Shown in pieces: positions 9,923 through 19,798 of a DNA stretch of 64,000 nucleotides (position 1 is the stretch's first letter; every line of letters begins with the position of its first letter). Made by a program: the position numbers and the translations under genes. The notes below the pieces were generated by a model. That model made no database searches, was not told the origin of the DNA, and saw only the letters and a program-made list of their open reading frames with translations. Location of the stretch: assembly GCA_902168085.1 (NCBI GenBank), contig CABHOP010000084.1, positions 1-64,000 on the forward strand, read 5' to 3'. Source of the stretch: an uncultured Bacteroides sp. GTDB taxonomy: Bacteria; Bacteroidota; Bacteroidia; Chitinophagales; Chitinophagaceae.

Positions 9923-10696
9923 TTATTTCTTTACTTCCTGCCCGTTTTTATATGTAATGGCTTTCAGGAATTTTCCCTGTTCGTCAAACAGTTTCCATTC
10001 GCCGTTTTTCTCATTGTTTTCGTATTTGCCCTCGGCTTTGCTATTGCCATTTTCATGATACTCGCGCCAGGTGCCGGTTTTGCTACCTTTTTTATAGCGG
10101 CCCATTTCGCTCACTTTGCCGTTTGCATAATAAGCTATGGCATCACCGTTTATTTCTCCATCGTTATAATCGTACTCTACAGATTTCTGCCCGTCTTCAT
10201 AATACCAGGTAGAGCGGCCATCACGCAAATCATTTTTGTAATAGCCTTCTTCCTGTATAGTAGCTGATTTATACCACTTGGTGTATTTGCCATGCTTCTT
10301 GCCGTCAGAGTAAAATGTTTCTTCAAATATGGGCCCGCGTATATAATAGGTGCGGCGGGGGCCTTCCAGTTTGTCATCTTTGTATTGTTCAACAAAATCT
10401 ACAGAACCCTCCTGTATGATGCTCATAGCCAGGCCGTCTTTTTTACCATGCAGATAGGTGGTAATGCGCCTGGGATACCCTGTATTCCAATAACTGCTCC
10501 ATACGCCTTCACGTACTTTATTGTGAAAATGGCCTTCTTCCACAACGCTTTTATCATGGGCGGCGCGCACTTGCATAAATTCCCATCCATCGCGGTCTTT
10601 TCTCGTCAAAGTATCTAATGTTTGGGCTGTGGCATTTAGTGCCAGGGTATTAAGTGCTAATAAGGGGAGTAGCAGGTAACGTTTGCTCATGCTCAT
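9923..10696 (-). CDS. MORN-repeat/YwqK-like secreted protein
   Basis: Signal peptide and repeats such as GKKHGKYTKWYKSATIQEEGYYKNDLRDGRSTWYYEDGQ. Confidence 0.8.
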   Translation of the reverse strand: MSMSKRYLLLPLLALNTLALNATAQTLDTLTRKDRDGWEFMQVRAAHDKSVVEEGHFHNKVREGVWSSYWNTGYPRRITTYLHGKKDGLAMSIIQEGSVDFVEQYKDDKLEGPRRTYYIRGPIFEETFYSDGKKHGKYTKWYKSATIQEEGYYKNDLRDGRSTWYYEDGQKSVEYDYNDGEINGDAIAYYANGKVSEMGRYKKGSKTGTWREYHENGNSKAEGKYENNEKNGEWKLFDEQGKFLKAITYKNGQEVKK

Positions 10697-10866
10697 AATT
10701 TGAAACCAAGTTAAATAATTAATTGTTTTTGCTTTCCTGTTTAAGACAGTATTAACGATGCTGATAGTTGTATAAGCATGCTATTTTGTCATATTGTCAG
10801 TAATGGGTGTAAATTTGTAATACAATTGATGTACGTACATTAAAATAAAATAAAGGAAAACAAGAT

Positions 10867-11586
10867 ATGGCAAACATAATATATCATCCCGCAGATCAAC
10901 GCGGCCATGCCGACCACGGATGGCTCAATGCAAAACACTCTTTCAGTTTTGCCGGCTTTTACGACCCATCGAAGATACACTTCGGTGCCCTGCGGGTGCT
11001 GAATGACGATATCGTATCGGAAGGGATGGGCTTCGGCAAACATCCGCACGATAACATGGAAATAATAACCGTGGTGTTGGAAGGTGCGCTGGAACACAAA
11101 GACAGCATGGGCCATACACAAGCTATATTGCCGAACGAGGTGCAGGTAATGAGCGCCGGTACGGGCGTATTTCACAGCGAATACAACCACAACCGCGACC
11201 AGAAAGTAAACCTGCTGCAATTGTGGATATTCCCTAATAAGAAGAATGTGAAACCACGCTACGATCAAAAACTGTTTGCGCCGGAAGAACGCATAAACCA
11301 GTTGCAACCACTGGTATCGCCCATAGATAACGAAGATGCCGGACTGAAAATACACCAGGATGCGTGGATATACCGCACTACGCTGCAAGCAGGCAAAACG
11401 CTGGAACACCAGCTGCACAATGAGAATAATGGTGTATATGCCTTTGTAATAAACGGTAGTGTGGATGCCAATGGCCAGCAGCTGAACAAGCGCGATGCTG
11501 CCGGTATCAGCGATACGGATACCTTGAAGCTGGCTGCCTCGGCAGATAGCGATATATTATTGGTAGAAGTGCCCATGCTCAGTTAA
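10867..11586 (+). CDS. pirin family protein
   Basis: RGHADHGWLNAKHSFSFAGFYDPSKIHFGALRVLNDD, HPHDNMEIITVVLEGALEHKDSMGH are pirin motifs. Confidence 0.95.
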   Translation: MANIIYHPADQRGHADHGWLNAKHSFSFAGFYDPSKIHFGALRVLNDDIVSEGMGFGKHPHDNMEIITVVLEGALEHKDSMGHTQAILPNEVQVMSAGTGVFHSEYNHNRDQKVNLLQLWIFPNKKNVKPRYDQKLFAPEERINQLQPLVSPIDNEDAGLKIHQDAWIYRTTLQAGKTLEHQLHNENNGVYAFVINGSVDANGQQLNKRDAAGISDTDTLKLAASADSDILLVEVPMLS

Positions 11587-11647
11587 AGAGCAGGGGCACT
11601 TGCCCTTTGCGGCTTATGGCCTAATATGCTAACTTAGTAGAGCAACT

Positions 11648-12082
11648 ATGGATGAAATAACAAAACACTATACAAACGGCGAGGTAACCGTGGTTTGGAA
11701 GCCAAATACCTGCATACATTCCAAAATATGCTGGACAGGGCTGCTAACCGTTTTCGACCCGCGTAAACGCCCCTGGATAAACATGGAGGGTAGCGATACA
11801 CAGCACATCATAGCACAGGTGGAAAAATGCCCGTCGGGTGCGCTCAGTTATTTCATGAATGAGGGAAAGATAAATGATACAAATCCGGTAGTAGATGTAG
11901 ATACCATAGTAGAGGTAACGGCCAATGGCCCGCTGCTGGTATATGGCAATGTCACCATTCGCAATAAGAATGGTGAAGAAGTAAAGAAAAATAAAGTGAC
12001 GGCCCTGTGCCGCTGCGGTGCATCATCCAATAAGCCTTATTGCGATGGCACCCATGTCAAGATAGGGTTTAAAGATGAATAG
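11648..12082 (+). CDS. fusion of (4Fe-4S) mono-cluster domain and CDGSH iron-sulfur domain
   Basis: N-term KPNTCIHSKICWTGLLTVFDPRKRPWI...VEKCPSGAL; C-term CRCGASSNKPYCDGTH CDGSH motif. Confidence 0.88.
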   Translation: MDEITKHYTNGEVTVVWKPNTCIHSKICWTGLLTVFDPRKRPWINMEGSDTQHIIAQVEKCPSGALSYFMNEGKINDTNPVVDVDTIVEVTANGPLLVYGNVTIRNKNGEEVKKNKVTALCRCGASSNKPYCDGTHVKIGFKDE

Positions 12083-12088
12083 ATACGC

Positions 12089-12724
12089 GTGGATGCCTTT
12101 GAACAAATAGCAAGGTTAAAAGAGAAATTCAATCAACCATTACCTGGCCTGGATGCACAGAACAGGATGGCCTCGCGCGTGCGCCCCCTTCCCGATAAGA
12201 TACCTGCCGATGCGCGCGATAGTGCGGTGCTGGCACTGTTATACCCGCACGATGAGTCGCTGGCGATACTGCTTATAAAGCGGATAGATGATGGTAAAGC
12301 ACACAGCGGGCAGATAAGTTTTCCCGGCGGCAGGAAAGACCCGGAAGATATAGACCTGGCAGCTACCGCCCTGCGCGAAACGAATGAAGAGGTGGGCATC
12401 ATGACCTCACAGATAGAAGTACTCGGCGGGCTTACTTCGCTATACATACCCGTCAGCAATTCGCAGGTTCACCCGTATGTAGGTTTTGCTGCACAAAAGC
12501 AGCACTATATATTAAGCCCCGGCGAGGTGCAATACACGCTGGATGTACCCACCCGCGAGCTGTTTGATAACAATAAAAAAATAGTAACACATATTACCCC
12601 CGCTGCCTTCCCTACCATCACGCTCAAAGCGCCTGCCTACAAGCTGGATGAAGACCACCTGGTATGGGGCGCTACTGCTATGATATTATCTGAACTGGAA
12701 GCGATGTTTGAAAGCATTGCCTAA
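12089..12724 (+). CDS. CoA pyrophosphatase (Nudix hydrolase), GTG start
   Basis: Nudix box GGRKDPEDIDLAATALRETNEEVGI; CoA-family context. Confidence 0.88.
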   Translation: MDAFEQIARLKEKFNQPLPGLDAQNRMASRVRPLPDKIPADARDSAVLALLYPHDESLAILLIKRIDDGKAHSGQISFPGGRKDPEDIDLAATALRETNEEVGIMTSQIEVLGGLTSLYIPVSNSQVHPYVGFAAQKQHYILSPGEVQYTLDVPTRELFDNNKKIVTHITPAAFPTITLKAPAYKLDEDHLVWGATAMILSELEAMFESIA

Positions 12725-13344
12725 ACTACGCCGTCTTCCTTACCGGGCACTGTACGAAACACCACATCCCACAATACAGAACTGACACCAAAACCTTTTT
12801 CAGGGGTTTTATAATGATGCAAATGGTGATTGCGCCACAGTGCTTTCATAAATTTGGGTGGCGAATAGGCATGTATGGCATAATGCATGCTACCATAAGC
12901 CATATACCCAAACAGGAAGCCGGGGAAAAACGCGTAGGCATTTGCGCCCATCACCCAATACAGTAAATAGAACACAATAGTAGCCACCACAATGCTGGGA
13001 AGGGGCGGCATAAACAGTCGTTCCTTATCGCGCGGGTATTCGTGATGCACACCATGCATGGTGTATATAATGCGCCGGGCACGATCGCTTTCGGCAATCA
13101 TGTGGAAAATGTAGCGGTGCATCATGTATTCAAAGAAGCTCCAGAAAAAAGCGCCGCCCATGAATAAAAGCGCTTCGCGGCCGGCCGGTACACCCCTGTA
13201 AGCACTGCCATAATAAAGCATAAAGAAAATGACAGGGAAGTACATGCTGTATATGACGATAGGATGTGTTTTGGTGAGTGCTTCGAGGTTTGGATTCTTA
13301 AATAACTGCGCCTGCCCTTTGTTCCTTATCTTTTCAAAGTGCAT
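12721..13344 (-). CDS. sterol desaturase / fatty acid hydroxylase family protein
   Basis: Histidine motifs HRYIFH, HGVHHEYP, HHLHHYK, with TM helices. Confidence 0.85.
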   Translation of the reverse strand: MHFEKIRNKGQAQLFKNPNLEALTKTHPIVIYSMYFPVIFFMLYYGSAYRGVPAGREALLFMGGAFFWSFFEYMMHRYIFHMIAESDRARRIIYTMHGVHHEYPRDKERLFMPPLPSIVVATIVFYLLYWVMGANAYAFFPGFLFGYMAYGSMHYAIHAYSPPKFMKALWRNHHLHHYKTPEKGFGVSSVLWDVVFRTVPGKEDGVV

Positions 13345-13488
13345 AGTAATGTGCTTATATAGTTTCCTTTCACAAAATTAATGCCGTTAGCATTTCAATT
13401 TATCATATTCATTTATGGTGGTGTTACCTAAAAACTATATAGCCCGCGAATATCGCGGGCTATAGAATCAAGTGTAAATGTGTATAAG

Positions 13489-15861
13489 CTATTTATTCAA
13501 CTCTCTTTCGTCATCTTCAGGTTCCTCTTCCATCAGGAAGTCGGCCGATTTGTTTTTGCGTACGGCCCTGTCCATCCATAGCAGCAGTGCGGGTTGCAGT
13601 GTCAGGTTGAAGAACATGGCCAGCAGCAGCGTCAGCGATGTCAGGTAACCCAGCGATTTCGTACCATCAAACTGCGACAGTGCAAATACGCCAAAGCCCG
13701 CAACTAATATCAGCGATGTATAGATAATGCTAAGCCCGGTATCATGTATGGTACGTTTTACCGTCATGGCAATATCATCGTCATTGCGGACCAGTTCCTG
13801 CTTAAAGTTTACCAGGAAGCGGATGGTAACATCTATGGTAATACCTAATGCCACGCTGAATACCAGCACCGTAGATGGCTTGATGGGGATGCCCGCCCAG
13901 CCCATGATTCCTGCTGTTATCAGCAATGGCACTATGTTGATGACCACCGATATCAGCAGTATCCTCCAAGAGCGGAACAGGAATATCATACAACCGAATA
14001 TCATAAGGAATGCCAGTATCAGGCTATCGCGCAGGCTGTTGATGATAAACTTGCTACCCTCCAGGAATACCACGCTGGTACCGGTAAAGGTTACTTCATA
14101 TTTCGTAGTGTCAAACAGTTCCAGCGTTTTAGGTTTGATGCTGTCCAGTAGTATCGGCAGCCTTACAGAGCCTACATCGGCCATGTTCACACTCAGGCGT
14201 GTTTTGCTGCGGGTGCTGTCCATAAAGGCAGTTATCAGCTTATTGAACATGCTGTTCTTATCGCCCTTGCCACCACGCAGGTAAGGCTGTATAAAGGCAC
14301 CGTCAAACATGTTAGGTACACCATAGTTGGTACTATCGCCATCGTAGTAGGCTTGCCTTGCAAACTTCACACCTTCTACTATCGACAAGGAATGCCCAAT
14401 CTCCGGAAACTGCGACAGGTAGCTGTTCAGCTCATCCATTTTTTGCAGTACGGGCAGGCTCACTGCGCCATTCTTTTTCTTCGTGTCTATCACTATCTCC
14501 AGCGGCATCACCCCTTTAAAGTTGCGCTCGAAGAACAAAAGGTCCTGGTACACTTTGTCTTCCTTCGGCAGGTCATCTACTATATGTCCTACGGTATTCA
14601 GGCGCATCATACCCATTACCGATACCGCACAGGCTACAATGGTGATGGCATATATCCATACCCTGTGGCCAAATACCCAATTAGTGATGGTATCCAGCAG
14701 GCGGTTCATCCAGCTGCTTTCCAGGTAGCTGGTGTGGCGGCCTTTCGGCGCCGGCAAAAAGCTGAACAGCGCCGGAATGAATATGAGCGATATCACGAAT
14801 ATCACCATGATATTGATACCCGCCACCAAACCAAACTCTTTCAATATGGCACTCTTGGTAAAGAAGAATACACCGAAACCTATAGCAGCCGTCAGGTTGG
14901 TAAACAGGGTCACGATACCCATCCTGTCCACCATGCGCAGCAGGGCCTTGGCTTTATTGCCATGTATATTATACTCCGAGTGATATTTATTGAGCAGGTA
15001 CACGCAGTTGGGTATGCCTATCACTACTATCAGTGGTGGTATCAGCGCTACCAGCAGTGTTATTTTATAGCCCAGCAGCACCACTGTAGCCAGAGACCAC
15101 ACTACACCCACCGCTACCACCAGCATAGATGCTACTACGGCTATGAACGAGCGGAAGAACAGCGCAAGGATAACTGCTGTAAGTATGAAGGATAAGGCAA
15201 GAAAAAATTTCATTTCGCTCTGCACTTGCCCCGCCATCATCGTACGTATCAGCGGCAGGCCGGAATAGTGCATTTCTACCCGGTGCTTTTTGCCAAAGGC
15301 ATCACTAATGGCCAGTATCTCGTTCACCACACCGGCGCGGTTCTTCGAGTTCAACACTTCTTTGTTGATGCGCAGGGCCATCAGGTATGCCTTGCTCTCG
15401 GGGTTGTAAAGAAAACCTTTATAAAAGGGCAGGTTATAAAAAGCATTTTTGATGCTATCGGTATTATTCAGTGTTTCAGGCGTTACCAGTTTCACTACTT
15501 GTAGCTGCCCGGTAGCCGTATCTTTTACCAGGTTGATGGCTGTAGGAATGCTTAAAACATTCTCTACCGCTTTTACTTTTTCCAGTTGGTGCACCAGTTC
15601 GGTATAGTCCTTAAAAAAGGCGGCATCGAAAAAATAATCGGTCTGCACGCCTATCACCATCATATTGCCATCTTCGCCAAATTGCTTGCGGAATGCCTGG
15701 TAGTCTTTATACTTCGGGTTATCGGTAGGGATGGCATTGGTAAACTCGTAGCTCAGCTCCACCTTCGATGCGTAATAACCCATCACTGCTGTGCTCAGCA
15801 ACAGTACGATCAACAATACTACCCGGAACTTAATAATAAATGCTGCTATGCGATGCCACAT
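13489..15861 (-). CDS. MMPL/RND-family transporter
   Basis: 790 aa, two repeats of TM bundles with large periplasmic loops; MDRMGIVTLFTNLTAAIGFGVFFFTKS and SVALGITIDVTIRFLVNF. Confidence 0.88.
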   Translation of the reverse strand: MWHRIAAFIIKFRVVLLIVLLLSTAVMGYYASKVELSYEFTNAIPTDNPKYKDYQAFRKQFGEDGNMMVIGVQTDYFFDAAFFKDYTELVHQLEKVKAVENVLSIPTAINLVKDTATGQLQVVKLVTPETLNNTDSIKNAFYNLPFYKGFLYNPESKAYLMALRINKEVLNSKNRAGVVNEILAISDAFGKKHRVEMHYSGLPLIRTMMAGQVQSEMKFFLALSFILTAVILALFFRSFIAVVASMLVVAVGVVWSLATVVLLGYKITLLVALIPPLIVVIGIPNCVYLLNKYHSEYNIHGNKAKALLRMVDRMGIVTLFTNLTAAIGFGVFFFTKSAILKEFGLVAGINIMVIFVISLIFIPALFSFLPAPKGRHTSYLESSWMNRLLDTITNWVFGHRVWIYAITIVACAVSVMGMMRLNTVGHIVDDLPKEDKVYQDLLFFERNFKGVMPLEIVIDTKKKNGAVSLPVLQKMDELNSYLSQFPEIGHSLSIVEGVKFARQAYYDGDSTNYGVPNMFDGAFIQPYLRGGKGDKNSMFNKLITAFMDSTRSKTRLSVNMADVGSVRLPILLDSIKPKTLELFDTTKYEVTFTGTSVVFLEGSKFIINSLRDSLILAFLMIFGCMIFLFRSWRILLISVVINIVPLLITAGIMGWAGIPIKPSTVLVFSVALGITIDVTIRFLVNFKQELVRNDDDIAMTVKRTIHDTGLSIIYTSLILVAGFGVFALSQFDGTKSLGYLTSLTLLLAMFFNLTLQPALLLWMDRAVRKNKSADFLMEEEPEDDERELNK

Positions 15862-15948
15862 TGGCTAATAGATTTGATATAAATGTGGGCGCAAAAGTAG
15901 CGAAATATGAGGACTTGCCTTGTTAAGCTATGCTTATATGGCAGTAGG

Positions 15949-16503
15949 TTATTTCTTTAGCGGATAGTAAGTAATCCCATTAGGATAGCCCCCGACAGGT
16001 ACCGCTCCGGTATTTTCAGCCTGTACTTCTTCACCATTGAAGTAAACATGTTCTATCACCAGTCTATCCCTGTCGCAAGGCCTGCCTGATGACGGCATTA
16101 CATATCCGTCAAATCGTATAGTATCTATATCCCCATCTTTATGATGCAGGTATATAGTGCGGCAGTTGCTATTGGTAGTGGAAGGCTCATACATCCAGTT
16201 AAAATAGAACGATAACCTGCCTGCAGAGTCTTTATTATAAGAGAAAGCGCTGGCATTCAACCTGTAATCGTTGCAGCTTTCTTTAGCTACAGGTATATTG
16301 GCGGCTGTAAAGTCCTGGTATTTTTCCAGCACATCAGCCCCCGTATTTTTATCTACCAGCCTGAAGTTGGGCGATTGTGGCGGTGCTGGTAGGCACTCGG
16401 TATCCGTTATCCTTTCTTTATTACAGGCCGCAAGCAGTACCGCAACTGCGGCTATCGGGAATATAGATTTCAAATGGTGCATGCGTTTTACCCTATGTAT
16501 CAA
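15949..16503 (-). CDS. hypothetical lipoprotein
   Basis: Lipobox VLLAAC at the N-terminus; no recognised domain. Confidence 0.6.
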   Translation of the reverse strand: MIHRVKRMHHLKSIFPIAAVAVLLAACNKERITDTECLPAPPQSPNFRLVDKNTGADVLEKYQDFTAANIPVAKESCNDYRLNASAFSYNKDSAGRLSFYFNWMYEPSTTNSNCRTIYLHHKDGDIDTIRFDGYVMPSSGRPCDRDRLVIEHVYFNGEEVQAENTGAVPVGGYPNGITYYPLKK

Positions 16504-16523
16504 TCAGGTAACAAATAATATGC

Positions 16524-17309
16524 CTAATCCACTATTATAAACTTATCAGCATCATTCAGGAAGGGTAGGTGCTGGCGGGTACTGGTAAGATGTTCCTTAT
16601 CCAGCGTTATGGTATGCACTGCTTCTGTACCACTATGTTGCCATAGTACCTCGCCCAGCGGGCCAAAGGCACTGCTATCGCCACTGTATGTCAGGTCTTT
16701 GGCATCGGTGCCTACACGGTTCACGCCTACTACATAGCTCATGTTTTCTATAGCCCTTGCCTGTAGCAGTGTCTTCCATGCCAGGCTGCGGCGTTCCGGC
16801 CAGTTGGCTACATATATCAGCACGTCATAGTCATCATTGGCATTGCGTGCCCATACCGGGAAGCGCAGGTCATAGCACACCATCAGGCATATCCGGAAAC
16901 CTTTTACGCTGCATATCAGCCGCTTATTCCCACTTGTAAAATGCTGGTCCTCATCGCCATAGGCAAAAAGATGGCGTTTGTCATACATGCCGATATTGCC
17001 ATCGGGCTGCACCCACAGCATGCGGTTATAATATTTACCTCCTTCTTCTATAATGGCGCTGCCCGTCAGTATACAGCGGTGGTGTTTGCTTATATCTTTC
17101 ATCCACTGCACCGTAGCGCCATCCATGGTTTCGGCCATGGTGGCTGTATTCATGGTAAAGCCGGTGGCAAACATCTCCGGCAGCACTACTACTTCTTTCT
17201 TCCCGGCTATACCGGCTATCATCTGTTCGTACTTCTGCAGGTTGGCCTGTTTGTCTTCCCAGTGTATGTCTGTTTGTACCAGTGTGATGTTGAGCGATGT
17301 ATGTGCCAT
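16524..17309 (-). CDS. nitrilase-family amidohydrolase (omega-amidase/YafV-like)
   Basis: VVLPEMFATGF Glu, DKRHLFAYGDE Lys, CLMVCYDLRFPVWAR Cys of the nitrilase triad. Confidence 0.9.
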   Translation of the reverse strand: MAHTSLNITLVQTDIHWEDKQANLQKYEQMIAGIAGKKEVVVLPEMFATGFTMNTATMAETMDGATVQWMKDISKHHRCILTGSAIIEEGGKYYNRMLWVQPDGNIGMYDKRHLFAYGDEDQHFTSGNKRLICSVKGFRICLMVCYDLRFPVWARNANDDYDVLIYVANWPERRSLAWKTLLQARAIENMSYVVGVNRVGTDAKDLTYSGDSSAFGPLGEVLWQHSGTEAVHTITLDKEHLTSTRQHLPFLNDADKFIIVD

Positions 17310-17377
17310 CTTTATCCTAAAGGGAATTTAGATTTTTTGAATATTTTTGTTGCTAATGTAACTCTAATACAAAGGTC

Positions 17378-18073
17378 ATGAGAAAATTAATATTCCTGTC
17401 ATTCATTTTTGCGCCTGCCTTCAGCTTTGCCGGCGACAAAAAATCCCTTTCCGGCAACTGGAAAGAGGTATCGCGCAAAAAAGTAAACAACGACGCGATA
17501 CCATTTACCGATAGCATCCGTTTCGAGTTTCTTACGGGCAATGAATACATCTGGCAGAAAGCAGGTGGTTTTATTTATAAAGGCACCTACAAGATAGAAG
17601 GCAATGCGCTGGATATAGGTATGCGTGCGTTCACCATTGTAGAGCGCAAGCCCAACAAACTGGTATTGAAAGATGAAGCGGGCATTTACGAATTCGTATC
17701 GTACAAGCCGGCACCTAATACGCCGGCAGCCAAACGCCAGGAAGTATATGCACCGATAAACAACATACAGCAGATGGTGGGCCACTGGTCGGTTTACAAA
17801 CGCACCAGCGATCATAAAACAGAACAGATAGATTATACCCGCCAGCTGAAAATGGTGGATATATACGACAAGCAGCAGGATGGTAAATGGGGTACCTTTC
17901 ATGCCCAGCGCGATGCCGATGGCGCACCATCTTGGTACATCGAGAACTATGCTAACCAAACCATCTACTGCGATGGCAAAGACAAGCGCCAGTTCAAAGT
18001 GATAAAATGCGAGAACAATGAATTGATACTGAGCGAAGCTGGTGTCACCTACTACTTCAAGCAGTTTAAATAG
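17378..18073 (+). CDS. hypothetical secreted lipocalin-like protein
   Basis: Signal peptide; two lipocalin-like repeats (LSGNWKEVSRKKVNN..., MVGHWSVYKRTS...). Confidence 0.55.
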   Translation: MRKLIFLSFIFAPAFSFAGDKKSLSGNWKEVSRKKVNNDAIPFTDSIRFEFLTGNEYIWQKAGGFIYKGTYKIEGNALDIGMRAFTIVERKPNKLVLKDEAGIYEFVSYKPAPNTPAAKRQEVYAPINNIQQMVGHWSVYKRTSDHKTEQIDYTRQLKMVDIYDKQQDGKWGTFHAQRDADGAPSWYIENYANQTIYCDGKDKRQFKVIKCENNELILSEAGVTYYFKQFK

Positions 18074-18091
18074 ATAGGTTCCATAAAATGG

Positions 18092-18116
18092 AAAGCCCCG
18101 CATTGCGGGGCTTTTA
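18092..18116. terminator. bidirectional terminator hairpin
   Basis: AAAGCCCCGCATTGCGGGGCTTTT between convergent genes. Confidence 0.8.
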
Positions 18117-19754
18117 TTATTTCAATCGTACCATGTAATACTTCATCACCGCCTTATCTCTCGTCTTTGGGTTTAAGAATTCAGGTGTCAGCTCACTGGC
18201 TTTAAAATAGTCGCCCTGCTGCACAATGTCATAATTGTATTTGCCATCCAGTGCCGCTATGCCTTCAGGCGATGTGATAAGATATTTACCCGGTACAAAG
18301 GCAGTAGAATCGCCAGGTATCTGCCGGTTGGCATAATAGTGTATCGAATTCATCGGGTGCGTAAAACGGTAGAAGATCACATCCTTCCCATTGATGTTAT
18401 GTTCGCGTATATATTTGCCCGTTACTGTACCCAGTTGGTACTTCAATAGCTGGTAATAAAAATGGTGGGTGATAAAGATATTGGCCAGCATAATGGCTGC
18501 CGCGCTTACCCAAAACATTTTCGCATTTACTTTTTTATGTAGCGCTACCACCAGCCACACACCAAATGCCGCTACCCACAGCGCTATGCCGGAAATTCCT
18601 GCAGGGAATACAATAACAAGCGTCAGCAAAGCCGCTACCATCACCAGCACCGATACCACCCACTGAAAAGGCTTCATTACTTTATACAGCCCTGCATATT
18701 TACCATCTGCCATATCGGCTATCAGCTTGGCTACCATAATGGCTGCCAACGGAAACACGACGAATATATAGTGCGGCAACTGGTATTTGGAAGACCCCAA
18801 CGCAATATAGGCCAGCACAAAACCACCGGTGGTAATGAACTCCTGCCCCGCCACCAGCCTGAATTTTTGTTTGACTACTTGTACCAATCGCATTATGAGG
18901 GCAGGTACAAACAAAAACATCCACGGCAGAAAGGCCCAGAACATACCTACAAACAGGAACTCGAAAGGTGCACCATTATCCCAGGGGCTTTCACCCGTTA
19001 TCCTGCCAAAGCTTTGCGACCAGTAGAAGAAACGCAGGCCGCTTACGCCTGTCAGTCCATTCACAGTTTTTTCCGGGTGCATATCAAACTGCTGGTACAG
19101 CCCGATGCTCATCGGTACCAGGAATAGTGCTATCAGCAATACATCTACCAAATGGTAGGGGTTGAATATCTTTTTCCATTCGCGTTTCAGCACCCAGTCG
19201 CTGCCGAAGCAGAACACGGGTACCAGCAGGGCTATCGGCCCTTTGGTCATCATACCCGCCGCTATGGCCGCCGTGCCGCCCAGCACATAATACCACCGTC
19301 TTTTTATATCACATTCCTTTATCATCCACAGCGATGTGATCACGCAGCTCATCAGTATCGTATCCGTACGCACATCGTTCGTCATCAGGAACATACCCTG
19401 GCAGGTGCCTAATATCAGCGCAGCCATGCGCGCGGTCTTATCATCATACAGCAGCCTTGCAAGGCGGTACACGGCATACAAGGCCCACAGCGCAAACAGC
19501 ACCGATGGAAACTTATAAGCGAAATTGTTGACGCCAAAAGCTTTGATGCTCAGTGCCGTTACCCAAAACAGAAAGGGGGGCTTATCCAAGTAGTCGTGCC
19601 CGCGATCGTACAGTTGCAGGTAGCTGCCGCTTTCGGCCATCTCGCGGCTTATTTCAGCATATTGTGTCGCATCAATATCCATCATATCTACCCTGAAGGC
19701 AGACAGGTGCAATATGGCCAGCAGTATAAAAACCCAGTTCGGAATCTTTGGCAT
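18117..19754 (-). CDS. ArnT-like / GT39-GT83 family glycosyltransferase
   Basis: Polytopic protein with DATQYAEISREMAESGSYL...YLDKPPFLFWVTA motif. Confidence 0.85.
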   Translation of the reverse strand: MPKIPNWVFILLAILHLSAFRVDMMDIDATQYAEISREMAESGSYLQLYDRGHDYLDKPPFLFWVTALSIKAFGVNNFAYKFPSVLFALWALYAVYRLARLLYDDKTARMAALILGTCQGMFLMTNDVRTDTILMSCVITSLWMIKECDIKRRWYYVLGGTAAIAAGMMTKGPIALLVPVFCFGSDWVLKREWKKIFNPYHLVDVLLIALFLVPMSIGLYQQFDMHPEKTVNGLTGVSGLRFFYWSQSFGRITGESPWDNGAPFEFLFVGMFWAFLPWMFLFVPALIMRLVQVVKQKFRLVAGQEFITTGGFVLAYIALGSSKYQLPHYIFVVFPLAAIMVAKLIADMADGKYAGLYKVMKPFQWVVSVLVMVAALLTLVIVFPAGISGIALWVAAFGVWLVVALHKKVNAKMFWVSAAAIMLANIFITHHFYYQLLKYQLGTVTGKYIREHNINGKDVIFYRFTHPMNSIHYYANRQIPGDSTAFVPGKYLITSPEGIAALDGKYNYDIVQQGDYFKASELTPEFLNPKTRDKAVMKYYMVRLK

Positions 19755-19798
19755 GAGTGTCGTTTTCGCAATCGCAAAATTAATCGCAATTTTAACGA

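Noticed and set aside
14353-15195. 280-aa plus-strand ORF
   Set aside because: Antisense of the MMPL transporter; low-complexity His/Tyr/Gln translation.
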